The notes: generated from the sequence alone by a model not told the origin. 64,000 nucleotides of DNA from Lactiplantibacillus plantarum (GCF_014131735.1 NZ_CP039121.1:744001-808000); one strand, 5' to 3'. Counted from the stretch's first letter, positions 1 through 8,766 are shown. Program-made: numbers and translations.

Positions 1-43
1 ACGAATCAACAAGTTGTTCATAACTTTGTTGATTCGTTTATTT
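1..43 (+). terminator. Terminator-like hairpin at the left edge
   Basis: Positions 1-15 pair with 22-37 (one bulged base) around a short loop, followed by a T-rich stretch. It fits an intrinsic terminator for a gene lying left of the window; that gene is not visible. Confidence 0.5.
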
Positions 44-47
44 GTTA

Positions 48-120
48 GTTTTGAAAATGATTGATGTATTGTTGCCGGTTCTGTCTAATGACGCCAATGA
101 CTTTGCATCGGCCATAAATG
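48..120 (-). pseudogene. Remnant of a signal peptidase I C-terminus
   Basis: Read on the minus strand, this stretch encodes a piece such as KVIGVIRQNRQQYIN followed by a stop. It parallels the last residues of the intact signal peptidase next door (KMIGVVKAWPWQNRKQYIN). Upstream of this piece the similarity fades quickly and no start or catalytic boxes remain. It is best read as the decayed end of a duplicated sip gene, lying just downstream of the intact copy. The resemblance is short, so chance cannot be fully excluded. Confidence 0.55.
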
Positions 121-155
121 AGGACAATGCAAATACAGACGAGTCATCTGTATAA

Positions 156-186
156 CAAAAAAGCAAGTCGCAGTTAACGACTTGCT
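156..186 (-). terminator. Terminator of signal peptidase gene
   Basis: AGCAAGTCG (162-170) and CGACTTGCT (178-186) form a perfect 9-bp stem; on the minus strand it is followed by a T run (161-156). It ends the transcript of the signal peptidase gene. Confidence 0.8.
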
Positions 187-203
187 GATAAGGTGTTCAA
201 ATC

Positions 204-821
204 TTAAGGTTGGTAGTTATTAATATATTGTTTGCGGTTCTGCCATGGCCATGCTTTGACGACCCCAATCATCTTGCTCTTAGGAACGAGCCCCCAGTAA
301 CGGCCATCGTTAGAGACGCTCCGGTGATCACCAAGGACAAAGTAGTAACCCTTCGGCACCGTATTGTTGGTCACGGACTTGGCCCAGCCTTGATCATGGC
401 TCAAACTATTGAGTGTCCAACCAGTGAACTTACTGTGACTATTAGCCATGAAGGACCCAGTCGTTTGTTGATACTTATTTTTGAGGTAGGTTTGCTTGAC
501 TAATTTGTTGTTCACGTAAAGTTTACCGGAACTTGTGTAGCGGACCGTATCCCCAGGCATCCCAATGACCCGCTTAACATAAACGGCGTTTTTGTCGGTC
601 TGGTTCGGATCGAGTCCGTAGGCGTTGAAGACGACGACGGAACCTGCTTTGATTTTGCTAGTCTTAAAAGCTACGACGCGTTCGTTATTTTGTAAATTCG
701 GTTGCATCGAAGTCCCATCGACTTTGACCATAGTAAACCAGAACTGACGAATCAGTAGGGCGATGATCAAGCCAATCGCAATCGGAACCACCCAGCTCAT
801 AATGCTTTTAAATGTTTTCAA
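204..821 (-). CDS. lepB: Signal peptidase I
   Basis: A 205-residue type I signal peptidase that cleaves signal peptides from Sec/Tat-exported proteins on the outer face of the membrane. It has one N-terminal membrane anchor (about residues 8-26). Box B carries the catalytic serine (GTSMQP, Ser38), box D the general-base lysine (VKRVIGMPGD, Lys83) and box E is GDHRSVSNDGR (164-174). The size is normal for Gram-positive SipS-type enzymes. It is monocistronic with its own terminator. A decayed copy of its 3' end lies immediately downstream, so a second sip gene probably once stood here. Lactobacilli usually have several paralogues, so which Sip this is cannot be told from the sequence alone. Confidence 0.93.
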   Translation of the reverse strand: MKTFKSIMSWVVPIAIGLIIALLIRQFWFTMVKVDGTSMQPNLQNNERVVAFKTSKIKAGSVVVFNAYGLDPNQTDKNAVYVKRVIGMPGDTVRYTSSGKLYVNNKLVKQTYLKNKYQQTTGSFMANSHSKFTGWTLNSLSHDQGWAKSVTNNTVPKGYYFVLGDHRSVSNDGRYWGLVPKSKMIGVVKAWPWQNRKQYINNYQP

Positions 822-1013
822 TGGTTAAAACTCCCTTAATTGTGTGTATACCTCTCATTATAAACGATAATGATTTTTTCGCAGTATAAAAAAGCTTAAA
901 AGTTCAACGATACTCAAAATGGGGGCGGTTGCTTTCGAGAATGCGTGTTCATGGTGATAATTGCGTGCTATGCTGGTGAAAGTGAAATGCGATTGATGGG
1001 AGGAACTGGGAGT

Positions 1014-1634
1014 ATGAAAACACAGAAAGAACGAATGCTGGCGGGTGAGTTGTACGTTGCTGATGATCCAGAATTAGGACGTGAAAATCATCGTGCCAAA
1101 CGGTTAGTACGGGAATTTAATCAAACAACCGAAGCCCAACCAGAAGAACGGCAACGATTGTTAACGGCAATGTTCAACAAAATTGGTGACGGGGGCTATA
1201 TCGAACCGCCATTTCATACCGACTATGGAAGTAACACGACAATTGGCAAGCACTTTTACGCCAATTACGATGCGATTTTTATTGATGTGGGTCGGATTAC
1301 GATTGGGGACAACGTCTTTATGGGGCCGCGGGTCGGCTTATATACGGCGGGTCACCCCATTGACGCCGCCATTCGTGCTGAACAACTCGAATATGGTTGG
1401 CCAATTACGATTGGACACGATGTTTGGTTTGGGGGCAACGTGGTCGTTAATCCGGGTGTCACGATTGGGAGTAACGTCGTGATTGGGTCTGGTTCCGTGG
1501 TTACTCATGATATCCCGGATAACGTGGTTGCGGTCGGCAATCCTTGCCATGTCTTACGAGAAATCACCACCGCCGACCATGAATATTGGGCTCGGCAACG
1601 GGCCGCCTATTTTGCTGATCGTGATGATGATTGA
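1014..1634 (+). CDS. Maltose/galactoside O-acetyltransferase family protein
   Basis: A 206-residue trimeric left-handed beta-helix acetyltransferase (LacA/Maa/NodL family). It transfers an acetyl group from acetyl-CoA to a sugar hydroxyl, probably in the cytoplasm. The N-terminus shows the Maa helical domain (MKTQKERMLAGELYVADDPE). Hexapeptide repeats follow (ITIGDNVFMGPRVG, ITIGHDVWFGGNVVVNPGVTIGSNVVIGSGSVV). The catalytic His lies in the TAGHP segment. The ATG at 1014 was chosen because GGGAGG at 998-1003 is well placed; an upstream in-frame ATG at 945 lacks a ribosome site and would add 23 unusual residues. It stands alone between the signal peptidase and nth genes. The true sugar acceptor is unknown; it may simply detoxify excess sugars. 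Confidence 0.85.
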   Translation: MKTQKERMLAGELYVADDPELGRENHRAKRLVREFNQTTEAQPEERQRLLTAMFNKIGDGGYIEPPFHTDYGSNTTIGKHFYANYDAIFIDVGRITIGDNVFMGPRVGLYTAGHPIDAAIRAEQLEYGWPITIGHDVWFGGNVVVNPGVTIGSNVVIGSGSVVTHDIPDNVVAVGNPCHVLREITTADHEYWARQRAAYFADRDDD

Positions 1635-1772
1635 TAGAAATTAATGGTACTGTGTTCATGTCATTAGAGTTTGGATTAGAAATAAGGCCGCGATATTTTT
1701 AATAATAGACATTACACCCCCTCAGCCTTAAAATTAACTTAGAAACAGGATAAGAAAGAGGCGGTAAGCGCA

Positions 1773-2423
1773 ATGCTAAAAGATGATCAGATCGTGTGGG
1801 CAATTCACCAAATGGAAGCAGACATCGGACCAGTGGGGCCTTCCCTGGACTCGCGGACGCCGTTTCAGTATTTGATTTCAGTAATTCTGAGCGCTCAGGC
1901 GACCGACGTCTCGGTTAACAAGGTGACGCCGGTGCTGTTTGAGAAGTATCCAGAACCAAAGGACTTGATGGCTGCCGATGTTGCGGATGTGGAAGCAATT
2001 ATCAAGAGCGTCGGATTATTTCATAATAAGGCCCGCAACATCATTAAAACGGCGCGCATTGTCCATGAAGAATTAGCCGATGTCGTGCCTACCGATCGTA
2101 AAGGCATCATGGCGTTACCAGGTGCGGGCCGCAAAACTGCCAACGTGGTATTGAGTGACGTTTTTGAACAACCGACGTTTGCTGTCGATACACACGTCTC
2201 GGCAATCTCGAAACGCTTGCACTTTGTCGCTCAGACCGCGACGCCGTTACAAGTTGAACAAAAAATCGTGAGTGTGTTGGCACCGGCAGAATTACATCAA
2301 GCCCATCACACGATGATTGAATATGGGCGGAAGTATTCGATGAAGTTGACGCCAGACAAAGAAGTTTGTCAATTGATCATTGACTGTGACAAGTTGAATG
2401 AGGAAAATGAAGCGTTGATCTAG
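1773..2423 (+). CDS. nth: Endonuclease III, partly lacking the Fe-S ligands
   Basis: A 216-residue DNA glycosylase/AP lyase of base excision repair, acting on oxidised pyrimidines. The helix-hairpin-helix LPGAGRKTANVV (115-126) supplies the catalytic Lys121, and Asp139 in AVDTHV is the conserved acidic residue. In E. coli Nth four cysteines (spaced 6-2-5) bind a 4Fe-4S cluster. Here the equivalent positions read Ser189, Lys196, Cys199 and Cys205, so only two remain and a normal cluster cannot form. The fold and catalytic residues look intact, so activity is likely. The start at 1773 follows a GAGGCGG ribosome site. It stands alone, with no obvious operon partner. The identification is secure; loss of the cluster is a direct observation, and its consequence is inference. 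Confidence 0.93.
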   Translation: MLKDDQIVWAIHQMEADIGPVGPSLDSRTPFQYLISVILSAQATDVSVNKVTPVLFEKYPEPKDLMAADVADVEAIIKSVGLFHNKARNIIKTARIVHEELADVVPTDRKGIMALPGAGRKTANVVLSDVFEQPTFAVDTHVSAISKRLHFVAQTATPLQVEQKIVSVLAPAELHQAHHTMIEYGRKYSMKLTPDKEVCQLIIDCDKLNEENEALI

Positions 2424-2502
2424 TAGTGTGGGGCGACAGCGAGCATATTTTAGCCATTGGTAGAACTGCCTGTAAGTCTTGCTAGACGTGTAATCAAAGC
2501 CA

Positions 2503-2560
2503 GGTTACGCTAAACAACCTCTTTTCCGACAGGCCGAAGTTGGCTGCCCTTGATCTTAAC
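2503..2560. repeat. Degenerate solo end of the large intergenic repeat
   Basis: The stretch from TTACGCTAA through CAGGCCGAAGTTGGCTGC resembles the inner edge of the right end of the repeat elements at 12167, 26473 and 41264 (their ACGCTAACTCG ... CCAGCGGGCC ... AAGCTGGC part). It is short and mutated, and has no arms. I read it as a decayed fragment of the same family. Confidence 0.5.
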
Positions 2561-2601
2561 TGGCAGTCCTATTTTTAACATAATACGTACTGACGTGAGC
2601 A

Positions 2602-2754
2602 TTAAGACGAGTGGTGGTCTTGATGTTCGCGTTTTTTAGTTTGTTCACGGTCGTGTTTTTCGATGCGTCTGAAAAATAGGCTATTCAGAAAGTAAGTAAA
2701 ACCGAACATAAAAACAATTAGCATTAAAACAGTCGCAATGGCTTGGGCAATCAT
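2602..2754 (-). CDS. Small single-pass membrane protein
   Basis: A 50-residue protein with one hydrophobic helix (about residues 4-27, MIAQAIATVLMLIVFMFGF) followed by a charged, His/Arg/Lys-rich cytoplasmic tail (FRRIEKHDREQTKKREHQDHH). The start at 2754 is supported by a strong GAGGAGGT ribosome site 6 bases upstream; a longer reading from 2787 would run over that site. No family was recognised and no function is proposed. It is transcribed alone, divergently from the ABC exporter genes that follow. Confidence 0.65.
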   Translation of the reverse strand: MIAQAIATVLMLIVFMFGFTYFLNSLFFRRIEKHDREQTKKREHQDHHSS

Positions 2755-2925
2755 AGTTGGACCTCCTCGGATAACGGGTGATAACACTGGAATTATCAGT
2801 GTCAGTGACTGTTGTCATTGTACGGGCAATGCGAGGCAAAATGCAAGCGGTGGCTTAAATGCTAACCGTGAATCTTGAAAATACGGTATGATAATAGTAA
2901 CCGATTACATATAGGAGGCTAAATT

Positions 2926-3627
2926 ATGGCATACATCGAAGTGCAGCAGGCAACGCGCCAGTTTAAAAATGGTGAGCAGGTCACCGTTGCTAATCGTGAT
3001 ATTTCATTTGAAGTTGACCAGGGTGCGGTCGTTGTGATTTTAGGCCCGAGTGGTGCGGGAAAGTCCACGTTACTCAATATTTTAGGTGGCATGGACAGTC
3101 CTACGAGCGGCCGTGTACTGGTGGATGGTGTGGACATTGCGCAATTCAACTCACGGCAATTAACAACCTATCGCCGGCAAGCGGTCGGGTTCGTTTTTCA
3201 ATTCTACAACCTGGTTCCGAACTTGACGGCGCGTGAAAACGTCGAGTTGGCGTCGCAAATTACCAAGGACGCACGCGACGTTGATGAGACGTTGACCTTG
3301 GTAGGACTGACGCACCGGTCAGATAACTTTCCAGCCCAGTTGTCCGGTGGTGAACAACAGCGGGTCGCAATTGCGCGGGCAGTTGCGAAGAATCCCAAAT
3401 TATTACTCTGTGATGAACCCACTGGCGCGCTCGACTATCAGACGGGGAAGCAAGTCTTACAGGTGATTCAAGATGCAGCTAAGCAGACGCAGACAACGGT
3501 CATCATTGTGACGCATAATAGTGCGATTGCGCAGCTGGGTGACCAAGTCATTCGTATCAATGATGCTCAAGTGCAGTCGGTTGAGCATAATGCTCATCCA
3601 ACGCCTTTGGCTGAGATTGAATGGTAG
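2926..3627 (+). CDS. ABC transporter ATP-binding protein (MacB/LolD type)
   Basis: A 233-residue nucleotide-binding subunit with Walker [11 protein letters not shown]-loop region [10 protein letters not shown], signature LSGGEQQRV, Walker [13 protein letters not shown] and a switch His in IIVTHN. This LolD/MacB subfamily pairs with FtsX-like permeases that work by mechanotransmission, typically exporting peptides, lipids or drugs or resisting antimicrobial peptides. An AGGAGG site precedes the ATG. The stop at 3625-3627 lies just before the permease start, so the two genes form one operon and most likely one complex. No linked two-component system is visible, so the substrate is unknown. Confidence 0.92.
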   Translation: MAYIEVQQATRQFKNGEQVTVANRDISFEVDQGAVVVILGPSGAGKSTLLNILGGMDSPTSGRVLVDGVDIAQFNSRQLTTYRRQAVGFVFQFYNLVPNLTARENVELASQITKDARDVDETLTLVGLTHRSDNFPAQLSGGEQQRVAIARAVAKNPKLLLCDEPTGALDYQTGKQVLQVIQDAAKQTQTTVIIVTHNSAIAQLGDQVIRINDAQVQSVEHNAHPTPLAEIEW

Positions 3628-3635
3628 GTGCAGCG

Positions 3636-6212
3636 ATGACAGCAGCTTATTTTAAAACAATTATGCGTGAGATTTGGTCGTCGAAAGCCCGTTTTGCTTC
3701 AATATTACTGATCATTTTCTTAGGGGTTGCTTTTTATACGGGAATTCGGGCGACTGGTCCGGATATGTCACAGGCAGCTAATGATTATTATGCGAAGCAA
3801 AAGCTGGCGACCAATAGTGTCCAGTCGACAATGGGGCTGACTAAGGCCGATACACGAGTACTGAATCAACACCGCTCACAGCTCACTTACCAAGCGACAC
3901 GCTATGCTGATGTTAATCAGTTGAACAATAGTCAAGTCGTGCGGGTGATGGCGTTACCGACAACCCAACGACTGAATCGGTTACGGATCGTTAAGGGACG
4001 GTTACCGCGGCATGCCAATGAGATCGTGTTAGACGCGCAAGCACAGCGATTGCAGCCGAAGCTAAAAGTCGGTTCAACGTATCGAATTAGCAGTACGGCT
4101 AAGCGCAATGCACAGTTCACGCGGCGAACATTCAAGGTCGTGGGGTTTGTCAATTCACCAACGTATGTTGAAAATACGAATCGTGGCGTCACCAACGTTG
4201 GTAAAGGGACTTTGGACTACTTGGTCTATGTCCGTCCGCAGGTGATTAAGTCCAGTGTGATAACGCGCATTGACGTGCAATTCAAAAATTTGCGGGGCGT
4301 CACCCCCTACACGGCGAAGTATCGGCGCTTGAATCGCGAGAACACCGCGCAACTCAAACGCTGGTTAAAACCACAAGCGCGTAAGCGGCAGCAGGCATTA
4401 CAAGCCCAGGCCCAGGCTAAGCTGAAACCATTGCAACAGGCGACCCAGCAACTTGCTAGTCAAGTACCAGCGGGAACGGCACAACTAGTCAAGTTACAAA
4501 GCCAATTAAAACGCGCGCAGGCCCAGGTCGCGGCCATCACAATGCCGACTTATTTGTACACTGACCGTACGGATAATCCGGGTTACACAGAATATCACGA
4601 AAATACGCAACGAGTCGTGGCACTGTCGACTGTCTTTCCGCTGTTCTTTATTGCGATTGCCGCGTTAATTTGTCTAACGACGATGACGCGGATGGTTGAA
4701 GAATTGCGGCTACAGATGGGGACGTTAAAGGCCCTCGGGTATACGAATACCGCGGTCGGTAGCGAGTTTATGATTTATGGTGGTTTAGCCGCGCTGATTG
4801 GGACCGCGCTAGGTGTCCTGTTCGGCGTCAATTTTTTCCCGCGGTTTATCGCGCAGGCCTATGGTAGTATGTATAATTTGCCCGCAATCAACGTTCAATA
4901 CATTTGGATGGACATTGGTATCGCCTTAGCCATTGCGTTGTTGTGCACGTTGGGGACGGCACTGGTCGTGCTCCGCGTGGATTTAAACAGTTTACCCGCG
5001 CAACTCTTACAGCCACGATCACCTAAGGCCGGTAAGACTTTGCTATTAGAACGCTGGCAATGGCTATGGCATCGGCTGAGTTTTAATCATAAAATCACAC
5101 TTCGTAATCTATTTCGGTATAAGCAACGGTTGCTGATGACCGTGCTCGGTATTGCGGGCTGCATGGCAATGATGATTACGGGGTTTGGCTTAAAGGATTC
5201 CATTGGTGATATTAGCGTCAAGCAATTTAACGAATTGTGGCACTACGATGCTGTGGTGACGCGTAGTGGGAACGAAACGGACCAACAACGGCAAGCACTC
5301 AGTCGTGGTCAACTTTACCAGGCTAGTTTGAAATTACAGGCCAAGCAGGTGACGGTCAAACAGTCCGGGGTAGCAGAACAGACGGCTACGCTCGGTATAC
5401 CGGCACCCCACCAATCGCTAAGCAAGTTCGTGGTATTACGGCACCGACAAAGTCATCAGGCCATTCATATTGGTGATCGCGGTGCGGTCATCGATGAAAA
5501 ATTAGCTAAGTTATATGGCGTTCAGGCGGGCGATGATTTAACGATCAAGTTGGCCGGGCAAACCACCAAGCGGATTCACATCAGTGCGGTGGCTGAAAAT
5601 TACGTCAATCACTTTATCTATATGAGTCCGACTTATTATCGACGTGTCTTCAAGCAGGCACCAGTATATAACACGAACTATGTCCGGTTTAAGCAGGCAA
5701 CGAAAAAGCAAGAAAATGCTTATGCGGACCGGCTATTGAAACAGGCGGGGGTTCAGAACGTGACACTGATGAGTACAGAGAAAGCCACTAATTTTAAAAT
5801 GCTAGATAGCATGAACTTAGTCGTATTGATCTTTGTCATCTCGGCGGGGGCACTAGCGCTAGTAGTGCTCTATAACTTAACGAATATTAATGTTTCTGAA
5901 CGGATCCGGGAATTGTCGACAATCAAAGTGTTGGGCTTTTACGATGGTGAAGTGACGATGTATATTTTCCGTGAAAATCTGATATTGACGGTTTTAGGCA
6001 TTATTGCCGGTTGTTTCTTGGGCAACTGGTTGCACGCATATATCTTGCAAACGGCTGAAACGAACGCGTTAATGTTTTCACCAACGATTCATCCGTTGAG
6101 TTACGTTTACGCGGCATTATTGACCCTGGCCTTTAGTTTATTAGTCATGGGAATGATGCATCGTAAGTTAAAGCGAGTCAATATGCTGGATGCACTGAAA
6201 TCTGTCGATTAA
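3636..6212 (+). CDS. FtsX-family ABC transporter permease
   Basis: A large permease of about 858 residues. Its first membrane helix lies near residues 13-35, followed by an extracellular domain that contains a Gln/Ala-rich probable coiled coil (about 245-305). It then has a first FtsX module of three helices (about 335-455), a second extracellular domain, and a second FtsX module near the C-terminus (about 730-850). This duplicated layout is typical of the large FtsX permeases found with LolD-like ATPases. I prefer ATG 3636 because GGTAGGTG sits before it, but an in-frame ATG at 3621 that overlaps the ATPase stop is also possible. It forms a two-gene export system with the upstream ATPase; the substrate is not known. 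Confidence 0.9.
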   Translation: MTAAYFKTIMREIWSSKARFASILLIIFLGVAFYTGIRATGPDMSQAANDYYAKQKLATNSVQSTMGLTKADTRVLNQHRSQLTYQATRYADVNQLNNSQVVRVMALPTTQRLNRLRIVKGRLPRHANEIVLDAQAQRLQPKLKVGSTYRISSTAKRNAQFTRRTFKVVGFVNSPTYVENTNRGVTNVGKGTLDYLVYVRPQVIKSSVITRIDVQFKNLRGVTPYTAKYRRLNRENTAQLKRWLKPQARKRQQALQAQAQAKLKPLQQATQQLASQVPAGTAQLVKLQSQLKRAQAQVAAITMPTYLYTDRTDNPGYTEYHENTQRVVALSTVFPLFFIAIAALICLTTMTRMVEELRLQMGTLKALGYTNTAVGSEFMIYGGLAALIGTALGVLFGVNFFPRFIAQAYGSMYNLPAINVQYIWMDIGIALAIALLCTLGTALVVLRVDLNSLPAQLLQPRSPKAGKTLLLERWQWLWHRLSFNHKITLRNLFRYKQRLLMTVLGIAGCMAMMITGFGLKDSIGDISVKQFNELWHYDAVVTRSGNETDQQRQALSRGQLYQASLKLQAKQVTVKQSGVAEQTATLGIPAPHQSLSKFVVLRHRQSHQAIHIGDRGAVIDEKLAKLYGVQAGDDLTIKLAGQTTKRIHISAVAENYVNHFIYMSPTYYRRVFKQAPVYNTNYVRFKQATKKQENAYADRLLKQAGVQNVTLMSTEKATNFKMLDSMNLVVLIFVISAGALALVVLYNLTNINVSERIRELSTIKVLGFYDGEVTMYIFRENLILTVLGIIAGCFLGNWLHAYILQTAETNALMFSPTIHPLSYVYAALLTLAFSLLVMGMMHRKLKRVNMLDALKSVD

Positions 6213-6247
6213 ACGTGTCTGACAACGGCCAACGGTAGCCGAAGTGG

Positions 6248-6253
6248 TATAAT
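6248..6253 (+). promoter_or_regulatory. Possible -10 box before the M20 peptidase gene
   Basis: A consensus TATAAT lies 39 bases upstream of the M20 gene. No good -35 hexamer is found at 16-18 bp, so this is only a likely promoter, implying that the gene is transcribed apart from the ABC operon. Confidence 0.4.
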
Positions 6254-6292
6254 TAAATTGATTGGAACAGTTTAATTAAGGATGACTAGGGG

Positions 6293-7555
6293 ATGAATGG
6301 CATGGCAGAAACGGCACAGTTAGAAGCTGCTGTACAGGCATTAAGCGATATTGTAAAAATGAATACGGTAAATAACCATGAGCAATTGGTGGCGGATTAT
6401 TTGGTCACACTTTTAAAGCAACATGGTATTGAAGCACAATCAATCGAGTACGCTCCCGGGCGGGTGAACTTGGTGGCCGAAATTGGTGATGGTCACGGCC
6501 CAGTCGTCGCGTTGGATGGTCATGAAGATACGGTGGCGTTGGGTGATGCAGATAAATGGCACACGGACCCGTTGGCAGCAACTATCAAAGATAATCGGTT
6601 GTATGGTCGCGGTGTGACGGACATGAAGGCTGGACTAATGGCTGAAGTCTTCGCGATGATTGCATTGCACGATCAGGACGCCCCACTCCATGGCACGGTG
6701 AGGTTACTCGCAACTGTGGGAGAAGAAGTCGACCATTTAGGCGCTGAACAATTGACGGAACTCGGTTACGCCGATGATATTCAAACGTTGATCTGTGCGG
6801 AACCAAGCGGTGCGGACAAACAACTTTTACTGACCAAGTCGATTCAAGCCATGTTAGGTGTTGACGGCGATACGGCGCAACGGATGGCGGATGCGAATCC
6901 GACGACCGAACAACACTTCATCGAATTAGCGCATAAGGGTTCACTGACTTATACGATTAAAGCGCAAGGGGTGGCGGCCCACAGTTCGATGCCAGCGATT
7001 GGTCAAAACGCCATCGATATGTTGATGACTTACTATCAGAAACAAACTGCCTATTTTGACAGTTTCAAGACTATTGTTAATCCCGTATTGGGCCCAACCG
7101 TGCCTGTCGTGACGTTAATTAGTGGTGGCGAACAGGTCAACACCGTCCCAGCCAGTGCCGAAATGTCAGTAAAAATTCGGACGATTCCAGAATTACGGAA
7201 TGACCGCTTGATTAAGGATTTGGAAGCCATCATTGCTGAATGCAATGCAGATGGTGCCAATCTAACGATGGACATCGCAAGTTCGTTCTACCCAGTGCAT
7301 ACGCCGGAAGATAGCCAGTTGGTCCAGTTGGCGAAGAAGGTTGGGGAACAAGTTTTACAGCAACGGCTCCCGTACTTTGGTGCTCCTGGTGGGACGGACG
7401 CATCGTCTTATATTGTAAAGAGTCCTGATATGCAAGTGATTGTCTTCGGACCCGGCAATATTACAGCGCACCAAGTTAATGAATATGTTGATTTGGATAT
7501 GTATGGGCGCTTCATCGAGATTTATCAAAAAATGATTACGGAATTGCTGGCTTAA
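6293..7555 (+). CDS. M20 family metallopeptidase (ArgE/DapE-type deacylase)
   Basis: A 420-residue zinc-dependent deacylase. Metal-site motifs are visible: GHEDT (His77, with Asp79 as catalytic partner), GRGVTDMKAG (Asp110), the general-base pair GEE (Glu144/Glu145), an acidic residue in CAEPSG, and the C-terminal AHQVNEYV histidine. The dimerisation lid lies between about residues 195 and 310. The closest families are succinyl-diaminopimelate desuccinylase (lysine/cell-wall DAP synthesis) and acetylornithine deacetylase. No lysine or arginine genes are adjacent, so DapE is an inference from overall sequence style. The ATG at 6293 follows AAGGA; ATG 6302, after AGGGG, is an alternative. A strong bidirectional terminator follows. 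Confidence 0.85.
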   Translation: MNGMAETAQLEAAVQALSDIVKMNTVNNHEQLVADYLVTLLKQHGIEAQSIEYAPGRVNLVAEIGDGHGPVVALDGHEDTVALGDADKWHTDPLAATIKDNRLYGRGVTDMKAGLMAEVFAMIALHDQDAPLHGTVRLLATVGEEVDHLGAEQLTELGYADDIQTLICAEPSGADKQLLLTKSIQAMLGVDGDTAQRMADANPTTEQHFIELAHKGSLTYTIKAQGVAAHSSMPAIGQNAIDMLMTYYQKQTAYFDSFKTIVNPVLGPTVPVVTLISGGEQVNTVPASAEMSVKIRTIPELRNDRLIKDLEAIIAECNADGANLTMDIASSFYPVHTPEDSQLVQLAKKVGEQVLQQRLPYFGAPGGTDASSYIVKSPDMQVIVFGPGNITAHQVNEYVDLDMYGRFIEIYQKMITELLA

Positions 7556-7601
7556 CGGAAACGTCAATAAGTGTGAATTTAATTGTGCCGGAAAAGGTTT
7601 C

Positions 7602-7657
7602 AAAAAAAGTAATAGTCGTTTCAAGAATTGATTCTTGAAATGACTATTACTTTTTTT
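7602..7657. terminator. Bidirectional terminator
   Basis: A stem of roughly 19 bp around the loop TTGA is flanked by an A run on the left and a T run on the right. It can end the M20 gene on the plus strand and the MerR gene on the minus strand. Confidence 0.85.
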
Positions 7658-7727
7658 GAGCAAGGCGACTGAATCTCGGTGTATCTAACTTAATAATGAT
7701 TGTGGTGACGGTTGTGCGTTATTCAGG

Positions 7728-8162
7728 TTATTCGTGATGCCCAAACCGTTGCAAGTAACTCGAAAAATCTTCGTGATCCTGGGTAATACCAGCTTCCTTT
7801 TCTTCATACCAATTAATTTTGTCGTTGAGAATCTGTAGATGATGCTGAACTTCGTTGAACTGGACGAGAAAGTCTTCTTTAACGTGTTTGAGTAGTGCTA
7901 ATCGCTGGGGAATCGTGTTGTCGCCGGCTGCGCGCCAGGTAACGTATTGTTGCAATTCGCTAATACTCATACCCGTTCCTTTAAGATGCAATAAGAATTT
8001 GACCCAGTTAATATCGGCAGTCTCATAATAGCGCCGGCCATTGTCTAAGCGATGTGGTTCAATCAAGCCCGCTTTTTCGTAGTAGCGTAGTGTGGGGGCG
8101 CTGAGACCAACGGCTTTAGCGAAGTCACCGATTGAATAACGTTCTGTAGTAGTCCTTACCAA
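7728..8162 (-). CDS. MerR family transcriptional regulator (TTG start)
   Basis: A 144-residue regulator. The N-terminal winged helix (YSIGDFAKAVGLSAPTLRYYEKAGLIEP) is followed by a long dimerisation helix and a Glu/His-rich C-terminus. No cysteine metal or redox motif is present, so the signal sensed is unknown. Extending the frame to an upstream Met adds a hydrophobic, unlikely N-terminus. The TTG at 8162 has AAGGAG 10 bases upstream, so it is the better start. It is transcribed divergently from the cupin/CMD/SDR operon, and the MerR-type promoter between them (8256-8286) indicates that it activates that operon and represses itself. Such MerR/SDR loci often answer to aldehydes or other electrophiles, but this is inference. 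Confidence 0.88.
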   Translation of the reverse strand: MVRTTTERYSIGDFAKAVGLSAPTLRYYEKAGLIEPHRLDNGRRYYETADINWVKFLLHLKGTGMSISELQQYVTWRAAGDNTIPQRLALLKHVKEDFLVQFNEVQHHLQILNDKINWYEEKEAGITQDHEDFSSYLQRFGHHE

Positions 8163-8255
8163 TTTTAAAATTCTCCTTATTCTAACTTTTATTTGAAGTA
8201 ACTTTAGCAATAACAATACCACGAAATCCTATTTTAGCAAGTTTAAACTTTATTG

Positions 8256-8286
8256 TTGACTTAAAGTGCACTTTAAGTTGTAAGCT
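8256..8286 (+). promoter_or_regulatory. MerR-type promoter with 19-bp spacer and palindromic operator
   Basis: -35 TTGACT (8256-8261) and -10 TAAGCT (8281-8286) are 19 bp apart. The perfect 20-bp palindrome ACTTAAAGTGCACTTTAAGT (8259-8278) fills the spacer. The overlong spacer with an operator inside is the hallmark of promoters that MerR proteins activate by untwisting DNA. It drives the cupin/CMD/SDR operon. Confidence 0.85.
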
Positions 8287-8334
8287 GTATTCATCAATCA
8301 GTTAGCAAGCAAATAATTAAGGAGTGTTTTTAAT

Positions 8335-8733
8335 ATGACAACAACTAATAATAGCGGCCTATTTGGATTAGGTGTAAAGAATGAGGCCTACCAACAATAC
8401 TTTATCGGTCAAAGTTACCTGAATGCCTTAGCCGGTGATGAGCAGGTCGACGTGAATGTTTCCAACGTGACGTTTGAACCTGGCTGTCGGAATAATTGGC
8501 ATATCCATCATAACGGATACCAAATCTTATTGGTAACGAGTGGTGAAGGTTGGTATCAAGAGGCTGGTAAACCAGTCCAGTTATTGCATCCCGGCGACGT
8601 GGTCACAATTCATCCTGGTGTGAAGCATTGGCATGGTGCAACAAAGGATAGTTGGTTTGCCCACATCGCGATTACTAAGGGAACTAGCGAATGGCTCGAA
8701 CCAGTTGATGATGAAGCCTACGCAAAATTATAA
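8335..8733 (+). CDS. Cupin domain protein
   Basis: A 132-residue single-domain cupin. The first cupin motif is visible as GCRNNWHIHHNGYQILLVTSGEG and the second as HPGDVVTIHPGVKHWHGA, both with metal-binding histidines. It is the first gene of a three-gene operon with a CMD-family protein and an SDR; AAGGAG lies before the ATG. Cupins of this group (annotated with carboxymuconolactone decarboxylase genes) often bind a metal and small organic acids or quinones. No substrate can be given here. The set looks like a small detoxification cassette under the neighbouring MerR. Confidence 0.88.
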   Translation: MTTTNNSGLFGLGVKNEAYQQYFIGQSYLNALAGDEQVDVNVSNVTFEPGCRNNWHIHHNGYQILLVTSGEGWYQEAGKPVQLLHPGDVVTIHPGVKHWHGATKDSWFAHIAITKGTSEWLEPVDDEAYAKL

Positions 8734-8766
8734 AAGTTAAAGTAGTTATCGAAGGAGGAAACTAAT

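Noticed and set aside
6219..6253. CTGACA plus TATAAT as a full promoter before the M20 gene
   Set aside because: The spacing is 23 bp, too long; only the -10 is kept as possible.
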